This document shows positions 45,576-54,171 of a stretch of 64,000 nt of DNA, piece after piece. The notes beneath the pieces were generated by a model. That model worked only from the letters and a program-made list of their open reading frames with translations. It ran no database searches and was not told where the DNA came from. The DNA is taken from the NCBI GenBank assembly GCA_025356015.1, contig JANXYO010000036.1, forward strand, positions 1 through 64,000, read 5' to 3'. How positions within the stretch are numbered: position 1 is the stretch's first letter; the number at the start of each line of letters is the position of its first letter. Made by a program: the position numbers and the translations under genes. The DNA is from Spirochaetaceae bacterium (GTDB taxonomy: Bacteria; Spirochaetota; Spirochaetia; Treponematales; Rectinemataceae).

Positions 45576-46610
45576 ATGAAAGCACTCGTCCTCGAGGATT
45601 ACAAGAGATTCGCCTTCAGGGACGTCGCCGCCCCTTTCCTGCGGGGGCCGCGCGATGTCATCGTCAGCGTGCGGGCAGCAGCGATATGCGGCTCGGACGT
45701 CCACGGCATGGATGGCTCCACGGGCCGCCGCAGGCCGCCCGTCATCATGGGCCACGAGGCCTCGGGCGTGATCGTCGAGGCGGGGGCCGAGGTCACTCGC
45801 TTCGCGGTGGGCGACAGGGTCACCTTCGACTCGACCGAGTACTGCGGGGAGTGCTGGCACTGCCGCCGCGGCGAGGTGAACCTCTGCGACGACCGCCGGG
45901 TCCTTGGCGTGTCCTGCGAGGAGTACCGCCGCGACGGGGCCTTCGCCGAGCTCGTCGTCGTGCCCGAGCGGATCCTCTACCGCCTGCCCGAGGGACTGGA
46001 CTTCGTCTCGGCCTCCCTCACCGAGCCCCTCGCCGTGGCCGCCCACGCGGCCGCCCTCTCCCGGCCCGAACTCGGCGACTCGATCGCCGTGGTTGGCACG
46101 GGCCTGATCGGCCTCCTCCTTGTCCAGATACTCAGGGCCTCGAGCTCGGGCCTCATCTTCGCCCTCGACACAGACAAGGGGCGAAGGGAGACCGCGCTCA
46201 AGTTCGGCGCCGACCAGGCCCTCGACCCGAGCGAGGGCGGTGCCCTCGAGGAGCTGCGCCGCCTAACGTCTGGCCGCGGAGTGGACAGGGCCTTCGAGGC
46301 GGTGGGTGCCACCGCCCCCATCGCTACTGCCATCTCTTGCCTGCGCAAGGGGGGCGACCTCACCCTCATCGGCAACGCGAGCCCCAAGGTGGAACTGCCC
46401 CTCCAGGCCATCGTCACCCGGCAGATCACCATGCGCGGCAGCTGCGCGATCGCCGGCGAGTATGAGCTCGCCCTCGACCTCATGGGACGAGGCAAGGTCG
46501 ACGTCAGGGCCCTTGTGAGCGCCGTCGCCCCCCTGGCCGACGGGGCCACCTGGTTCGAGCGGCTCTACGCCCGCGAGGCCGGGCTCCTCAAAGTGGTGCT
46601 TGAGCCATGA
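45576..46610 (+). CDS. Zinc-dependent alcohol dehydrogenase (sorbitol/threonine dehydrogenase-like)
   Basis: A 344-residue medium-chain dehydrogenase. Catalytic zinc ligands appear in CGSDVHG and GHEASG; the structural zinc loop has four Cys in CGECWHCRRGEVNLC. The nucleotide loop is VGTGLIG. It probably oxidises a polyol, a sugar acid or a similar alcohol with NAD(P). It lies nine bases after gnd and overlaps the next gene by four bases, so it belongs to the sugar-acid operon. The substrate is unknown. Confidence 0.9.
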   Translation: MKALVLEDYKRFAFRDVAAPFLRGPRDVIVSVRAAAICGSDVHGMDGSTGRRRPPVIMGHEASGVIVEAGAEVTRFAVGDRVTFDSTEYCGECWHCRRGEVNLCDDRRVLGVSCEEYRRDGAFAELVVVPERILYRLPEGLDFVSASLTEPLAVAAHAAALSRPELGDSIAVVGTGLIGLLLVQILRASSSGLIFALDTDKGRRETALKFGADQALDPSEGGALEELRRLTSGRGVDRAFEAVGATAPIATAISCLRKGGDLTLIGNASPKVELPLQAIVTRQITMRGSCAIAGEYELALDLMGRGKVDVRALVSAVAPLADGATWFERLYAREAGLLKVVLEP

Positions 46611-47686
46611 ACGGGAAGCTGCGTTTCGGGCTCTATGGCTACGGCAAGGTCGCCGAGCTCCACGTGAAGGCCCTCGCTGCGGCGGGGGTCTCCCTCGTCT
46701 CGGTCTGCGGCCGCGATCCCGCCAAGGCGGCCGCCTTCGCCACGCGCCACGGCATCAAGGCTCGCACCTCGGCGGCCGAGATGGCCGACAAGGACAAGGT
46801 GGAGGCCGTCCTCATCACGACCCCCCACCCCTTCCACGCCCGGCACGCGATCGAGTGCTCCCAGGCGGGCTTGCACGTCCTCGTGGAGAAGCCAATGGCC
46901 CTCAAGGTGGCCGACTGCGACGCCATGATCGCCGCGGCGGCCGCGGCCGGCAAGCAGCTCGGGGTCATAAGCCAGAGGCGCTGGTACCCCGCTGTCCGCC
47001 GGGTGAGGGAGGCCATCGACTCAGGCGCCATCGGCTCCCCCGCCCTGGGCAACGTCGTCATGCTCGGCTGGAGGGACGAGGCCTACTACACAAGCGACCC
47101 CTGGCGCGGATCCTGGGCGGGCGAGGGCGGAGGGGTCCTCGTGAACCAGGCCCCCCACCAACTCGACCTGATCTCCTGGTTCATGGGCCCCGTCGTCGAG
47201 GTCTCGGCCTATTGGGCCAACCTCAACCACCCCTACATCGAGGTCGAGGACACGGCCGTCGCCGTCCTCCGCTTCCCCGGGAACGCCCTGGGCTCGATCA
47301 TGGTGTCCAATTCCCAGAAGCCCGGCATCTACGCCAAGGTCCACGTCCACGGCTCGAACGGTTCCTCGGCCGGGGTCCAGACCGACGGGGGGGCCATGTT
47401 CATCGCAGGCCGCTCGGGCGTCCTCGAGCCCCCGGTCAACGACCTGTGGACGGTTCCCGGCCAGGAAACGAAGCTGTCTGAGTGGAAGGCCGAGGACGAG
47501 GCCTTCTTCAAGACGATCGACGCCACCTGGTACTTCTTCTCCCTCCAGATCGCCGAGTTCGCCGAGTCGGCCCGCGTGGGCCGGGCCCCCATCGTGGACG
47601 GCCACCAGGGTAGGCAGGCGGTCAGACTCATGGAGGGGATCTACGCCTCGGGAAGGCTCGGCGTGCCGGTGAGGCCGGCGCCCTAG
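46607..47686 (+). CDS. Gfo/Idh/MocA-family oxidoreductase
   Basis: A 359-residue NAD(P)-dependent dehydrogenase. N-terminal Rossmann motif GLYGYGKVAELH, the family EKPMAL motif near residue 90, and a C-terminal alpha/beta domain with GGGVLVNQAPHQLDL (catalytic His block). Related enzymes act on inositols, glucose-fructose and other sugars. The four-base overlap with the alcohol dehydrogenase gene suggests the two act on the same compound in sequence. Confidence 0.92.
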   Translation: MNGKLRFGLYGYGKVAELHVKALAAAGVSLVSVCGRDPAKAAAFATRHGIKARTSAAEMADKDKVEAVLITTPHPFHARHAIECSQAGLHVLVEKPMALKVADCDAMIAAAAAAGKQLGVISQRRWYPAVRRVREAIDSGAIGSPALGNVVMLGWRDEAYYTSDPWRGSWAGEGGGVLVNQAPHQLDLISWFMGPVVEVSAYWANLNHPYIEVEDTAVAVLRFPGNALGSIMVSNSQKPGIYAKVHVHGSNGSSAGVQTDGGAMFIAGRSGVLEPPVNDLWTVPGQETKLSEWKAEDEAFFKTIDATWYFFSLQIAEFAESARVGRAPIVDGHQGRQAVRLMEGIYASGRLGVPVRPAP

Positions 47687-47712
47687 GCCACTGGGGGCGC
47701 CAAGCCAGCCAT

Positions 47713-47742
47713 GAACCGCCGGTCTGACCGGCGGTTCGTTTG
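47713..47742 (+). terminator. Terminator after the sugar-acid operon
   Basis: GAACCGCCGGTC (47713-47724) pairs perfectly with GACCGGCGGTTC (47726-47737) across a single T; realistically a 3-7 base loop forms. GTTTGTT follows. It lies 26 bases after the last stop codon. Confidence 0.8.
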
Positions 47743-47785
47743 TTAACCATCCCATCTTGATGCTTGACGCCAGACCTCGGGTCTG

Positions 47786-47799
47786 TATTATGGATAATA
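47786..47799. promoter_or_regulatory. Dyad upstream of the Rrf2/norZ pair
   Basis: TATTATGGATAATA is a perfect 6-2-6 inverted repeat, 20 bases before the regulator start codon. Its AT-rich halves stand out in GC-rich DNA. It may be the autoregulatory operator, and also overlaps a plausible -10 region (TATTAT). Confidence 0.5.
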
Positions 47800-47818
47800 A
47801 CATGCGAATATCCGGCAA

Positions 47819-48235
47819 ATGGAGGATCCCATACTAAGCGTCACCGGTACCCGGACACTCAAGGCCCTCTCCTACCTCGCGAGCCTTGGCGAGGGGGAAT
47901 TCGCGGACAGCGCCGCCATCGCTACCAGGATCAACGCGCCTCCCAACTACCTCGGCAAGCTTCTGGGGAAGCTCGGCCGGGCAGGGATCCTGGCGAGCAG
48001 GAAGGGAATCCAGGGCGGCTTCCGCCTGGCCAGGCCAAGTGCCGACATAAGCCTCTACGAGCTCCTCGAACCGGTGGAACGAGTTGTCCGCGAGGATGAC
48101 TGCATACTCGGCAACTCGAAGTGCGGGGGCAAGGCTGCCTGCCCCCTCCACGCGGAGTGGGCGGTGATTCGTGCCCAGATGATCCTCTTCCTGCGCGGCA
48201 CCAGTCTCGCGAGTCTCGGCGGGAGGCTTCTCTAG
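47819..48235 (+). CDS. Rrf2-family regulator with three conserved Cys (NsrR-like)
   Basis: A 138-residue winged-helix protein. The recognition region is PPNYLGKLLGKLGRAGIL and RKGIQGGFRLARP, typical of Rrf2. Three Cys at about 95, 102 and 108 (CILGNSKCGGKAACP) match the Fe-S ligand cluster of NsrR/IscR/RsrR-type members. Its neighbour is a nitric oxide reductase, so a nitric-oxide-sensing repressor is the simplest reading. There is no obvious ribosome binding site before the ATG at 47819; a leader of 20 bases or less is likely. Confidence 0.88.
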   Translation: MEDPILSVTGTRTLKALSYLASLGEGEFADSAAIATRINAPPNYLGKLLGKLGRAGILASRKGIQGGFRLARPSADISLYELLEPVERVVREDDCILGNSKCGGKAACPLHAEWAVIRAQMILFLRGTSLASLGGRLL

Positions 48236-48272
48236 ATTCTGATCCAGCCACGCAAAACCATAGGAGGTTCCC

Positions 48273-50522
48273 TTGAAGAAAAATGGAATGAAGGCCGTGC
48301 TTCTCTTCGTCCTCGGCATCATGTTCGGCGTCCTGCTGTTTGGAGGCTATCTGATCAACAGGGGAAAGCCCCCCGTCCCCGCGGTCGCGAAGACGGAGGA
48401 CGGGAGGATCATCTTCACCAGGGCCGAGCTCAAGGAGGGGCAGAGCCTTTACTTTAGCAGGGGCGGCCAGGACATGGGCACGATCTGGGGTCACGGCTCC
48501 TATCTGGCGCCCGACTGGTCGGCCGACTACCTCCACCGCGAAGGCCTCTACCTAGCCTCAAGGCTCGGTGGCGCAAGCCCCGAAGCCTCGGCCAGCTTCG
48601 GCCAGAAGGACTTCGACGCCCTCGACGCCGTGAGGTCAGCCGAGCTCTCGGCCCTGGCCACCAGGGAGATCAAGACCAACCGCTACGATGCCTCGAGTGG
48701 GACCCTTCTGCTCTCGGCGCCCGAGGCCGAGGCCTTCGAGCTCATGGTCGCGCACTACAGCGGGCTCTTCGGGAAGGGCAATGACAGGATCGGCCTCGAG
48801 CCCGGAATCGTCCGAAGCGCGGCAGAGGGCAGGAACCTGACCGCCTTCTTCTCCTGGCTTGCCTGGGCGGCGGGGACGAAGAGGCTTGAAGGGCCCCTCA
48901 CCTATACCTCGAACTGGCCCTACGATCCCCTGGTTGGCAACACCCCCGCGCCCGACTCCCTCATCTGGTCGATCGTGAGCGTGGTTCTCCTCATCCTGGC
49001 CCTAAGCCTGGCCATCTACTACTACGCGCGCTACCTGCGCCAGGAGGACTACGGGGCCACCCTTGTCCTCAGCCTGGCCGAACCCAAGCCAAGCCCGAGC
49101 CAGAGGGCCTCTGTCCCCTACTTCATCGCGGCCATGGCCCTCTTCGTCCTGCAGATCCCCCTCGGCGCTCTCGCTGGCCACTACCAGATCGAGGGGGGCA
49201 GCTTCTTCGGTCTCGGGATCGAGAAGCTCCTTCCCTTCGCGGCTGTCCGCACCTGGCACCTCCAGCTGGCCATCTTCTGGATCGCCACCTGCTTCCTCGC
49301 GACGGGGCTCTTCATCGGACCTTTCGTGGGCAAGGAGCCGAAGGGCCAGAAGCCCCTGGTCATCGTCCTCCTCGTGGCCGTCGTGGCCGTGGTCCTCGGA
49401 TCGCTCTCGGGCACCTGGCTCTCGGTCCAGGGCTTCATGGGCGACAAGGGCTTCCTCTTCGGCCACCAGGGCTACGAGTACATCGAGCTCGGCCGCTTCT
49501 GGCAGATCCTACTGATCCTGGGCATGCTGATCTGGCTTGTCCTCGTCGTCAGGGCCCTCCTCCCCGCCCTCAGGGGAGAGAAGGACTCGGCTGGCCTCAC
49601 CCACGTCCTCCTGTACAGCGCGGTCACGATCCCCCTGTTCTACATGGCCGGCCTCTTCTACGGCCCGGCGAGCGACGTTTCCGACGCAGAATACTGGCGC
49701 TGGTGGGTCGTACATCTCTGGGTCGAGGGCTTCTTCGAGGTCTTCGCCACGGTGGTCCTCTCCTTCATCCTCGTCAGGATCGGAGCCATCGCCGACAGGT
49801 TCGCCCTGAAGATCGTGTACCTCAGCATCTTCCTCTACCTCGGGGCGGGGGTGCTCGGGACCTTCCACCACCTCTACTGGACGGGCACACCCTCACCGAT
49901 CATCGCCATCGGAGCCGTCTTCTCGGCCCTCGAGATCGTGCCCCTCGCCCTTCTCGGCTTCGAGACTGCCCAGAACATGAGGTCCCTGAAGGAGGCCGGG
50001 CCAGCCTGGCCCTACCGCTGGCCCCTCTACTTCTTCATCGCCGTGGCCTTCTGGAACGTCCTCGGAGCCGGGGTCTTCGGCTTCCTCATCAACCCCCCGA
50101 TTGTCCTGTACTTCATTCAGGGCCTCAACACGACCGCCCTGCACGCCCACGCGGCCCTCTTTGGCGTCTATGGCTTCTTCGCCATCGCCCTAATGCTCTT
50201 CTCCCTCAGACACATAGTCAGCCTCGCCTCCTGGTCCGACAGGATGCTCAAGTGGGCCTTCTGGCTCCTCAACGGGGGTCTGCTCGGGATGGTCGTCGTC
50301 TTCCTGGCCCCCTCGGGCTTCTACCAGATGTATTACGCAGTGTCGAAGGGGCTCTGGTACGCGCGCAGCCCCGAGATCACGACGGGACCAGTGATCAGGA
50401 CCCTCAATTACCTCAGGATCCTGCCCGACCTGGTGTTCAGCGCCGGGGCCGTCCTCATCTTCGCCTTCGTCGTCAGGGCGGCCTGGATCAGCTTCGTGTC
50501 GAGGAGGAAGGTGGCGAAATAG
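48273..50522 (+). CDS. norZ: Quinol-dependent nitric oxide reductase
   Basis: A 749-residue single-subunit reductase (qNOR), normal length. The start is TTG 48273, preceded by GGAGG with five-base spacing. After one membrane helix comes the cytochrome-c-like extracytoplasmic domain without a haem c motif but with GGQDMGTIWGHGSYLAPDW. The NorB-like core has about 12 helices. It shows haem and FeB ligand histidines in TWHLQLAIFW, VVHLWVEGFFEVF, FHHLYWTG and HAHAALFGVYG, and the Glu in WVEGFFE. It reduces two NO to N2O with quinol in the membrane, most likely for NO detoxification, since no other denitrification gene is seen. The Rrf2 gene 37 bases upstream should control it. Confidence 0.94.
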   Translation: MKKNGMKAVLLFVLGIMFGVLLFGGYLINRGKPPVPAVAKTEDGRIIFTRAELKEGQSLYFSRGGQDMGTIWGHGSYLAPDWSADYLHREGLYLASRLGGASPEASASFGQKDFDALDAVRSAELSALATREIKTNRYDASSGTLLLSAPEAEAFELMVAHYSGLFGKGNDRIGLEPGIVRSAAEGRNLTAFFSWLAWAAGTKRLEGPLTYTSNWPYDPLVGNTPAPDSLIWSIVSVVLLILALSLAIYYYARYLRQEDYGATLVLSLAEPKPSPSQRASVPYFIAAMALFVLQIPLGALAGHYQIEGGSFFGLGIEKLLPFAAVRTWHLQLAIFWIATCFLATGLFIGPFVGKEPKGQKPLVIVLLVAVVAVVLGSLSGTWLSVQGFMGDKGFLFGHQGYEYIELGRFWQILLILGMLIWLVLVVRALLPALRGEKDSAGLTHVLLYSAVTIPLFYMAGLFYGPASDVSDAEYWRWWVVHLWVEGFFEVFATVVLSFILVRIGAIADRFALKIVYLSIFLYLGAGVLGTFHHLYWTGTPSPIIAIGAVFSALEIVPLALLGFETAQNMRSLKEAGPAWPYRWPLYFFIAVAFWNVLGAGVFGFLINPPIVLYFIQGLNTTALHAHAALFGVYGFFAIALMLFSLRHIVSLASWSDRMLKWAFWLLNGGLLGMVVVFLAPSGFYQMYYAVSKGLWYARSPEITTGPVIRTLNYLRILPDLVFSAGAVLIFAFVVRAAWISFVSRRKVAK

Positions 50523-50542
50523 GACAAGCCAGCCGCCAGCAC

Positions 50543-50572
50543 GGGGGCCCGCGGAACGACACGCGGGCCCCC
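50543..50572 (+). terminator. Hairpin after norZ, possible terminator
   Basis: GGGGGCCCGCG (50543-50553) pairs with CGCGGGCCCCC (50562-50572) over an 8-base loop. There is no T tract, so it is either a Rho-assisted terminator or an RNA-stabilising structure. Confidence 0.6.
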
Positions 50573-50590
50573 GGCAGCATCCAGCCTGTG

Positions 50591-50619
50591 TTGACGAGCC
50601 TGGCGGTTATTGATTACAT
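50591..50619 (+). promoter_or_regulatory. Candidate rpsD promoter
   Basis: TTGACG (50591-50596) and TTACAT (50614-50619) are separated by exactly 17 bases. They lie 67-95 bases before the rpsD start codon and after the hairpin that ends norZ. Confidence 0.5.
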
Positions 50620-50685
50620 CTTCAGTAAGACATTCGCCCCGCGCGTACGACTCGCGGCACGAGACGCTTCGGGGCGGAGGCACAG

Positions 50686-51297
50686 ATGGGATCGAACCGT
50701 TCGCCGAGGGGAAAGGTGGTCCGCCGCCTCGGCACCAACATTTTCGGGAACAGGAAATACGACAGGATCCGCGAGCGCAAGCCACACGGCCCGGGCAAGG
50801 CACCCAAGGCAAGGACCAAGAAGGTCTCGGACTACGCGGTGCAGCTGGTGGAGAAGCAGCGCTACCGCATCGCCTACGGACTCGGTGAGAGGCAGATGCG
50901 CACCCTCTTCCAGAAGGCGCGCAGGGCCCCGGGCTCGACCGGCGAGGGCATGCTGTCCCGCCTCGAGTCGAGGCTCTCCAATGTCATCTACCGCATGGGA
51001 TGGACGGCCTCGAGGCCCCAGGCACGGCAGCTCGCCAACCACGGCCACGTACTCGTCAACGGGAAGCGGGTGAACATACCCTCGTACCGGCTCAAACCCG
51101 GCGACCAGATCCAGCTCAAGACGACCAAGGCAGTCGGGGAGGCCGCGAGGTCCTGGATGACGGTCTCCGGCAAGCCGCCCTCATGGCTCGAGCGCGACGA
51201 GGATGGCCTTTCCGGCCGCATACTCGCGGCGCCGAACGCCCAGGAGGCCTCGGTCCCGGGGAAGATCCACCTGGTCGTCGAATACTACACGCGTTAG
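50686..51297 (+). CDS. rpsD: 30S ribosomal protein S4
   Basis: A 203-residue S4 protein. It has the S4 RNA-binding domain with SRLSNVIYRMGWTASRPQARQLANHGHVLVNG (split: SRLSNVIYRMGWTASR, QARQLANHGHVLVNG) and the usual HLVVEYYTR-type end. The N-terminus lacks the four-Cys zinc motif, so it is the zinc-free form. It is placed alone, outside any ribosomal protein operon, with its own promoter. It nucleates 30S assembly. Confidence 0.97.
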   Translation: MGSNRSPRGKVVRRLGTNIFGNRKYDRIRERKPHGPGKAPKARTKKVSDYAVQLVEKQRYRIAYGLGERQMRTLFQKARRAPGSTGEGMLSRLESRLSNVIYRMGWTASRPQARQLANHGHVLVNGKRVNIPSYRLKPGDQIQLKTTKAVGEAARSWMTVSGKPPSWLERDEDGLSGRILAAPNAQEASVPGKIHLVVEYYTR

Positions 51298-52697
51298 GCG
51301 ATATTAGACTCAGCCGGTATCCTTGCGCCCTTCACCGAGAAGGTGGAGAGCTCCTGCCCCTTGCCCTTCACCCTGAGGGGGCCGAGCTCCTCGAGGACGA
51401 AGCGCGAAAGCACCTCCTGGTCGGCTGCGACCTCGGCGGAGACTATGATCTGGGCGGCGGCGGCGGCGGCCTGGAGCCGCGCCGCCGTGTTCACAGTGTC
51501 CCCGATCACCGTGTGGTCCATGCGAGCGGGCGAGCCTATGTCGCCCTGGACAAGCTCGCCCTCGTGGATCCCGTAGCCGAGGGCGAGGCCGTCGATCTCG
51601 TTCGCCATCCTCGCGATCTTTGAGCGGATGACGAGGGCGGCGGCCACGGCGAGGGCCGGCCGCTCGAAGACGGCCATGACCTCGTCGCCGACGAACTTGT
51701 CGACCTCGCCACCCGCCTTGGCGATGATCTCCTCCTGGGCACCGAGGATCAGGTTGAGGACCGAGACGACCCGGGCCGGATCGGCGCTTTCGGAGTAGGC
51801 TGTGAAGCCCCGCACGTCGGAGAAGAGGACGGTCATGCGTTTGCGCACGACGGCCGACATACCGCCCCCCGCGCGGTCCCGGGCGGCGCCCACGGTGGAG
51901 CGCGACACGTAGCGCTCGAGCTCGAAGCGCTCGCGCAGGCCGGCCACCATCTCGTCGAATCTGTCTCCCATGAGGCCTATCTCGTCCTTCGAATGGACCT
52001 TTGCCTCGGCCCTGAGGTCGCCCTTTCCTACCTTCTCCATCGCCGATGAGATGCGCAGAAGGGGCCGTATGACGGTGCCGCGGAGCATATAGGCAAGGGC
52101 CATCGTCACCGCGAGGAGGCCCACGGCGATGAGGCCGAGGGCGGCGGTCTGCAGGCGGGCATACTGCCGCGCGAGCATGGCGAGGGTGCCGGTGAAATCG
52201 AGCTTGATCTCGAGGACCCTGGCGTCACCATCGGCGAGCCTGAGCTTGGTCAGGATATCGGCGTCGGTCACGGGCCCGCCGGGCACAGCGGACTCAAGGG
52301 CGATGCGCGGGGTCCCGCCCGCTCCGGCCATGGCCTCGCGGACATCGGCGTGGGCCGAATAGTCGGCGCCGATGACGGAATTGGGGTGACCCACCTCGAC
52401 CTTGTAGTCGGGCCCGATGAGGGCGACGCTCCGCACCCGGTAGTCGCCTGAGCTCTCGCCGAGGCGCTGGGCGAATTCGAAGCGGAGGTCGAGGGCCTTC
52501 TCGAAGGACGCCGGGGCCCCGCCATAGGCCTGGGTCTCGAGGTCGTGGACCACATAGGCCCCCAGGGTCCGCGCGAGGGAGAAGAGCTGGGCCTGCGAGA
52601 CCCGTGAGACGAGGCTCGGAAACCCCAGGACTGCGAAGCCGAGCATGAGGGCAAGGGCCGCGGCGAAGAGCGAGATCACCTTGGGCTGGAGCCTCAT
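51294..52697 (-). CDS. Class III adenylate cyclase with membrane sensor and HAMP domain
   Basis: A 467-residue protein. Membrane helix near residues 10-30, periplasmic sensor, second helix near 185-210, HAMP domain with RISSAMEKVGKGDL, then a class III cyclase domain. Metal-binding Asp residues are in FSDVRGFT and FVGDEVMAV; the adenine-selecting Lys is in VDKFVGD; the GDTVNTAARL block holds the transition-state Asn and Arg. It should make cyclic AMP in response to an external signal. Its start overlaps the stop of the TonB-like gene, so it sits in an operon with exbB, exbD and that gene. Confidence 0.9.
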   Translation of the reverse strand: MRLQPKVISLFAAALALMLGFAVLGFPSLVSRVSQAQLFSLARTLGAYVVHDLETQAYGGAPASFEKALDLRFEFAQRLGESSGDYRVRSVALIGPDYKVEVGHPNSVIGADYSAHADVREAMAGAGGTPRIALESAVPGGPVTDADILTKLRLADGDARVLEIKLDFTGTLAMLARQYARLQTAALGLIAVGLLAVTMALAYMLRGTVIRPLLRISSAMEKVGKGDLRAEAKVHSKDEIGLMGDRFDEMVAGLRERFELERYVSRSTVGAARDRAGGGMSAVVRKRMTVLFSDVRGFTAYSESADPARVVSVLNLILGAQEEIIAKAGGEVDKFVGDEVMAVFERPALAVAAALVIRSKIARMANEIDGLALGYGIHEGELVQGDIGSPARMDHTVIGDTVNTAARLQAAAAAAQIIVSAEVAADQEVLSRFVLEELGPLRVKGKGQELSTFSVKGARIPAESNIA

Positions 52698-53755
52698 TAC
52701 TTGCCCTCGTCAAAGCGGTAGGCGAACCTGCCCGAGATGGCGTTGCCTGTGTTGTTGAAGTAGGACGAATGGCGGAAGCCATAGATCACGGCTTCGTCAA
52801 TATCGGCGTATCCGGATGAGGAGACGAGCTGGAGGTCAACGAGCTCAGGCTGCTTCGTGTCGGGGGCAGGGCCGATTACAAAGTCGAAAACGACCGGACT
52901 GAGGTGTCTGCCGATCTTAAAATCGGCATTTGAGGGATCGTATCCGGCGTCCTGGAGAATCTCCCAGATAGGATTCCTCTGGCTGACGGGTACTATTTTT
53001 CTTAGCCTCCATGTGTCGTCCGTCCGCGCGTAGTAATCCCTGAAGGCCTTCTTACGCTCCTCCGCCGAGTAGCCGGGCGACTGCGCGGGTATATTATTGT
53101 ACATCTCGCCGCTGATCGCCTGGGGCAGTGGCATGAACATGAAGATCGGGGCATAGAGGTTCCTGCCCACCTTGCCCGAAGCCCCGCCGAAGGTCGTGTC
53201 GATGGCATTGCCCATCTCGGTGCCGTGATAGGTGACGCTGCCCGTGCCCCCGCGCACGCCGGCCCCGGTCGAGCCAGCGGCTCCGGGAAGTCCGGAGGAC
53301 CCGCCCGAGCTGGAGAAAGTCCTTGACGTAGCGGGAGCCGTAGCCTGGGGGGTCGGGTTGGCTGCCGCGGCCGCCTTCTCGGGAGGAAGGGCGCCGGGGT
53401 TTGTCGATGCCGGGGCCGAGACGGCGGGCGCCGCGGCAGGTGGGGCGGGAACTGCGACCTTGGCCCCGGCTGCCGCCTTCGCGGGCGAGGGGGTGGCTGG
53501 CGCGGCAGGGGGGGCTGGCGGGCTTGGCGCCTGGCCCTCGGGGCGGGGAGGGGCGCTGGGCGAGCCGAGGGCAAGGCCACCCTCGGGTCCGGCCAGGTCG
53601 ATCATGACAGGGCCCGGGGACCGGGCGAGGTCGAAGGGGGAGATGAGGCTCACGATCCACAGCCCCAGGATGGCGAGGCCGTACAGCCCGACGGTGAAGA
53701 GCACCGCGAGCGAGCGGCGGCGGTGGTCCTGGGCGCGAACCCAGTCCGATCTCAC
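52697..53755 (-). CDS. TonB-like energy transducer protein with Ala/Pro-rich linker
   Basis: A 352-residue protein with one N-terminal membrane helix (about residues 16-40), then a long Ala/Pro/Gly/Ser-rich linker (about 65-175), and a folded C-terminal domain. The end (GYADIDEAVIYGFRHSSYF, GRFAYRF) resembles TonB C-terminal domains with their D-E-A helix and final strand. Gene order ExbB, ExbD, TonB-like with four-base overlaps supports an energy-transduction complex at the inner membrane. No TonB-dependent receptor is seen in the window. Confidence 0.8.
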   Translation of the reverse strand: MRSDWVRAQDHRRRSLAVLFTVGLYGLAILGLWIVSLISPFDLARSPGPVMIDLAGPEGGLALGSPSAPPRPEGQAPSPPAPPAAPATPSPAKAAAGAKVAVPAPPAAAPAVSAPASTNPGALPPEKAAAAANPTPQATAPATSRTFSSSGGSSGLPGAAGSTGAGVRGGTGSVTYHGTEMGNAIDTTFGGASGKVGRNLYAPIFMFMPLPQAISGEMYNNIPAQSPGYSAEERKKAFRDYYARTDDTWRLRKIVPVSQRNPIWEILQDAGYDPSNADFKIGRHLSPVVFDFVIGPAPDTKQPELVDLQLVSSSGYADIDEAVIYGFRHSSYFNNTGNAISGRFAYRFDEGK

Positions 53756-54171
53756 GGCGACCCCTTCTCCACCCTGGTGCGCAGACCGACTGACTCGATC
53801 CCGTTGCGCCGCAGGGCGTCGAGCACGGAGACCATGAGCTGGTAGGAGGAGTTCTTGTCGCCCTCGAGCATCGCCTTCAATGCCGCGGGATCACCTGCCC
53901 CGGCCCGCTTCTTGATGACCGCGGGCAGGCCCTTCAGGTCTGTCTTCGTCCGGTCGACGTAGATCTCGCCCTCGGACACCGCCGTCACCCTGATCACCGA
54001 GGACTGGACGCTCTGGGCCGTGGACGAGCTCGGCAGGGTGAGGGAGATGCCGGGCGTGAGCTTGAAGGTCGTCGTGATCATGAAAAAGATGATGAGCAGG
54101 AGGAGGACGTCGATGAGGGGCACGAGATTGATGTTGACAGCGTGCTCGAGCCTTCGCCGAGCGAACCTCAT
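53752..54171 (-). CDS. exbD: ExbD/TolR-family proton channel subunit
   Basis: A 139-residue protein with one membrane helix near residues 15-35. The key Asp is in NLVPLIDVLLLLIIFFM, which carries protons in this family. The C-terminal periplasmic domain has PSSSTAQSV and VLDALRRNGIESVGLRT. It acts with the ExbB-type protein encoded upstream (four-base overlap). Confidence 0.93.
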   Translation of the reverse strand: MRFARRRLEHAVNINLVPLIDVLLLLIIFFMITTTFKLTPGISLTLPSSSTAQSVQSSVIRVTAVSEGEIYVDRTKTDLKGLPAVIKKRAGAGDPAALKAMLEGDKNSSYQLMVSVLDALRRNGIESVGLRTRVEKGSP

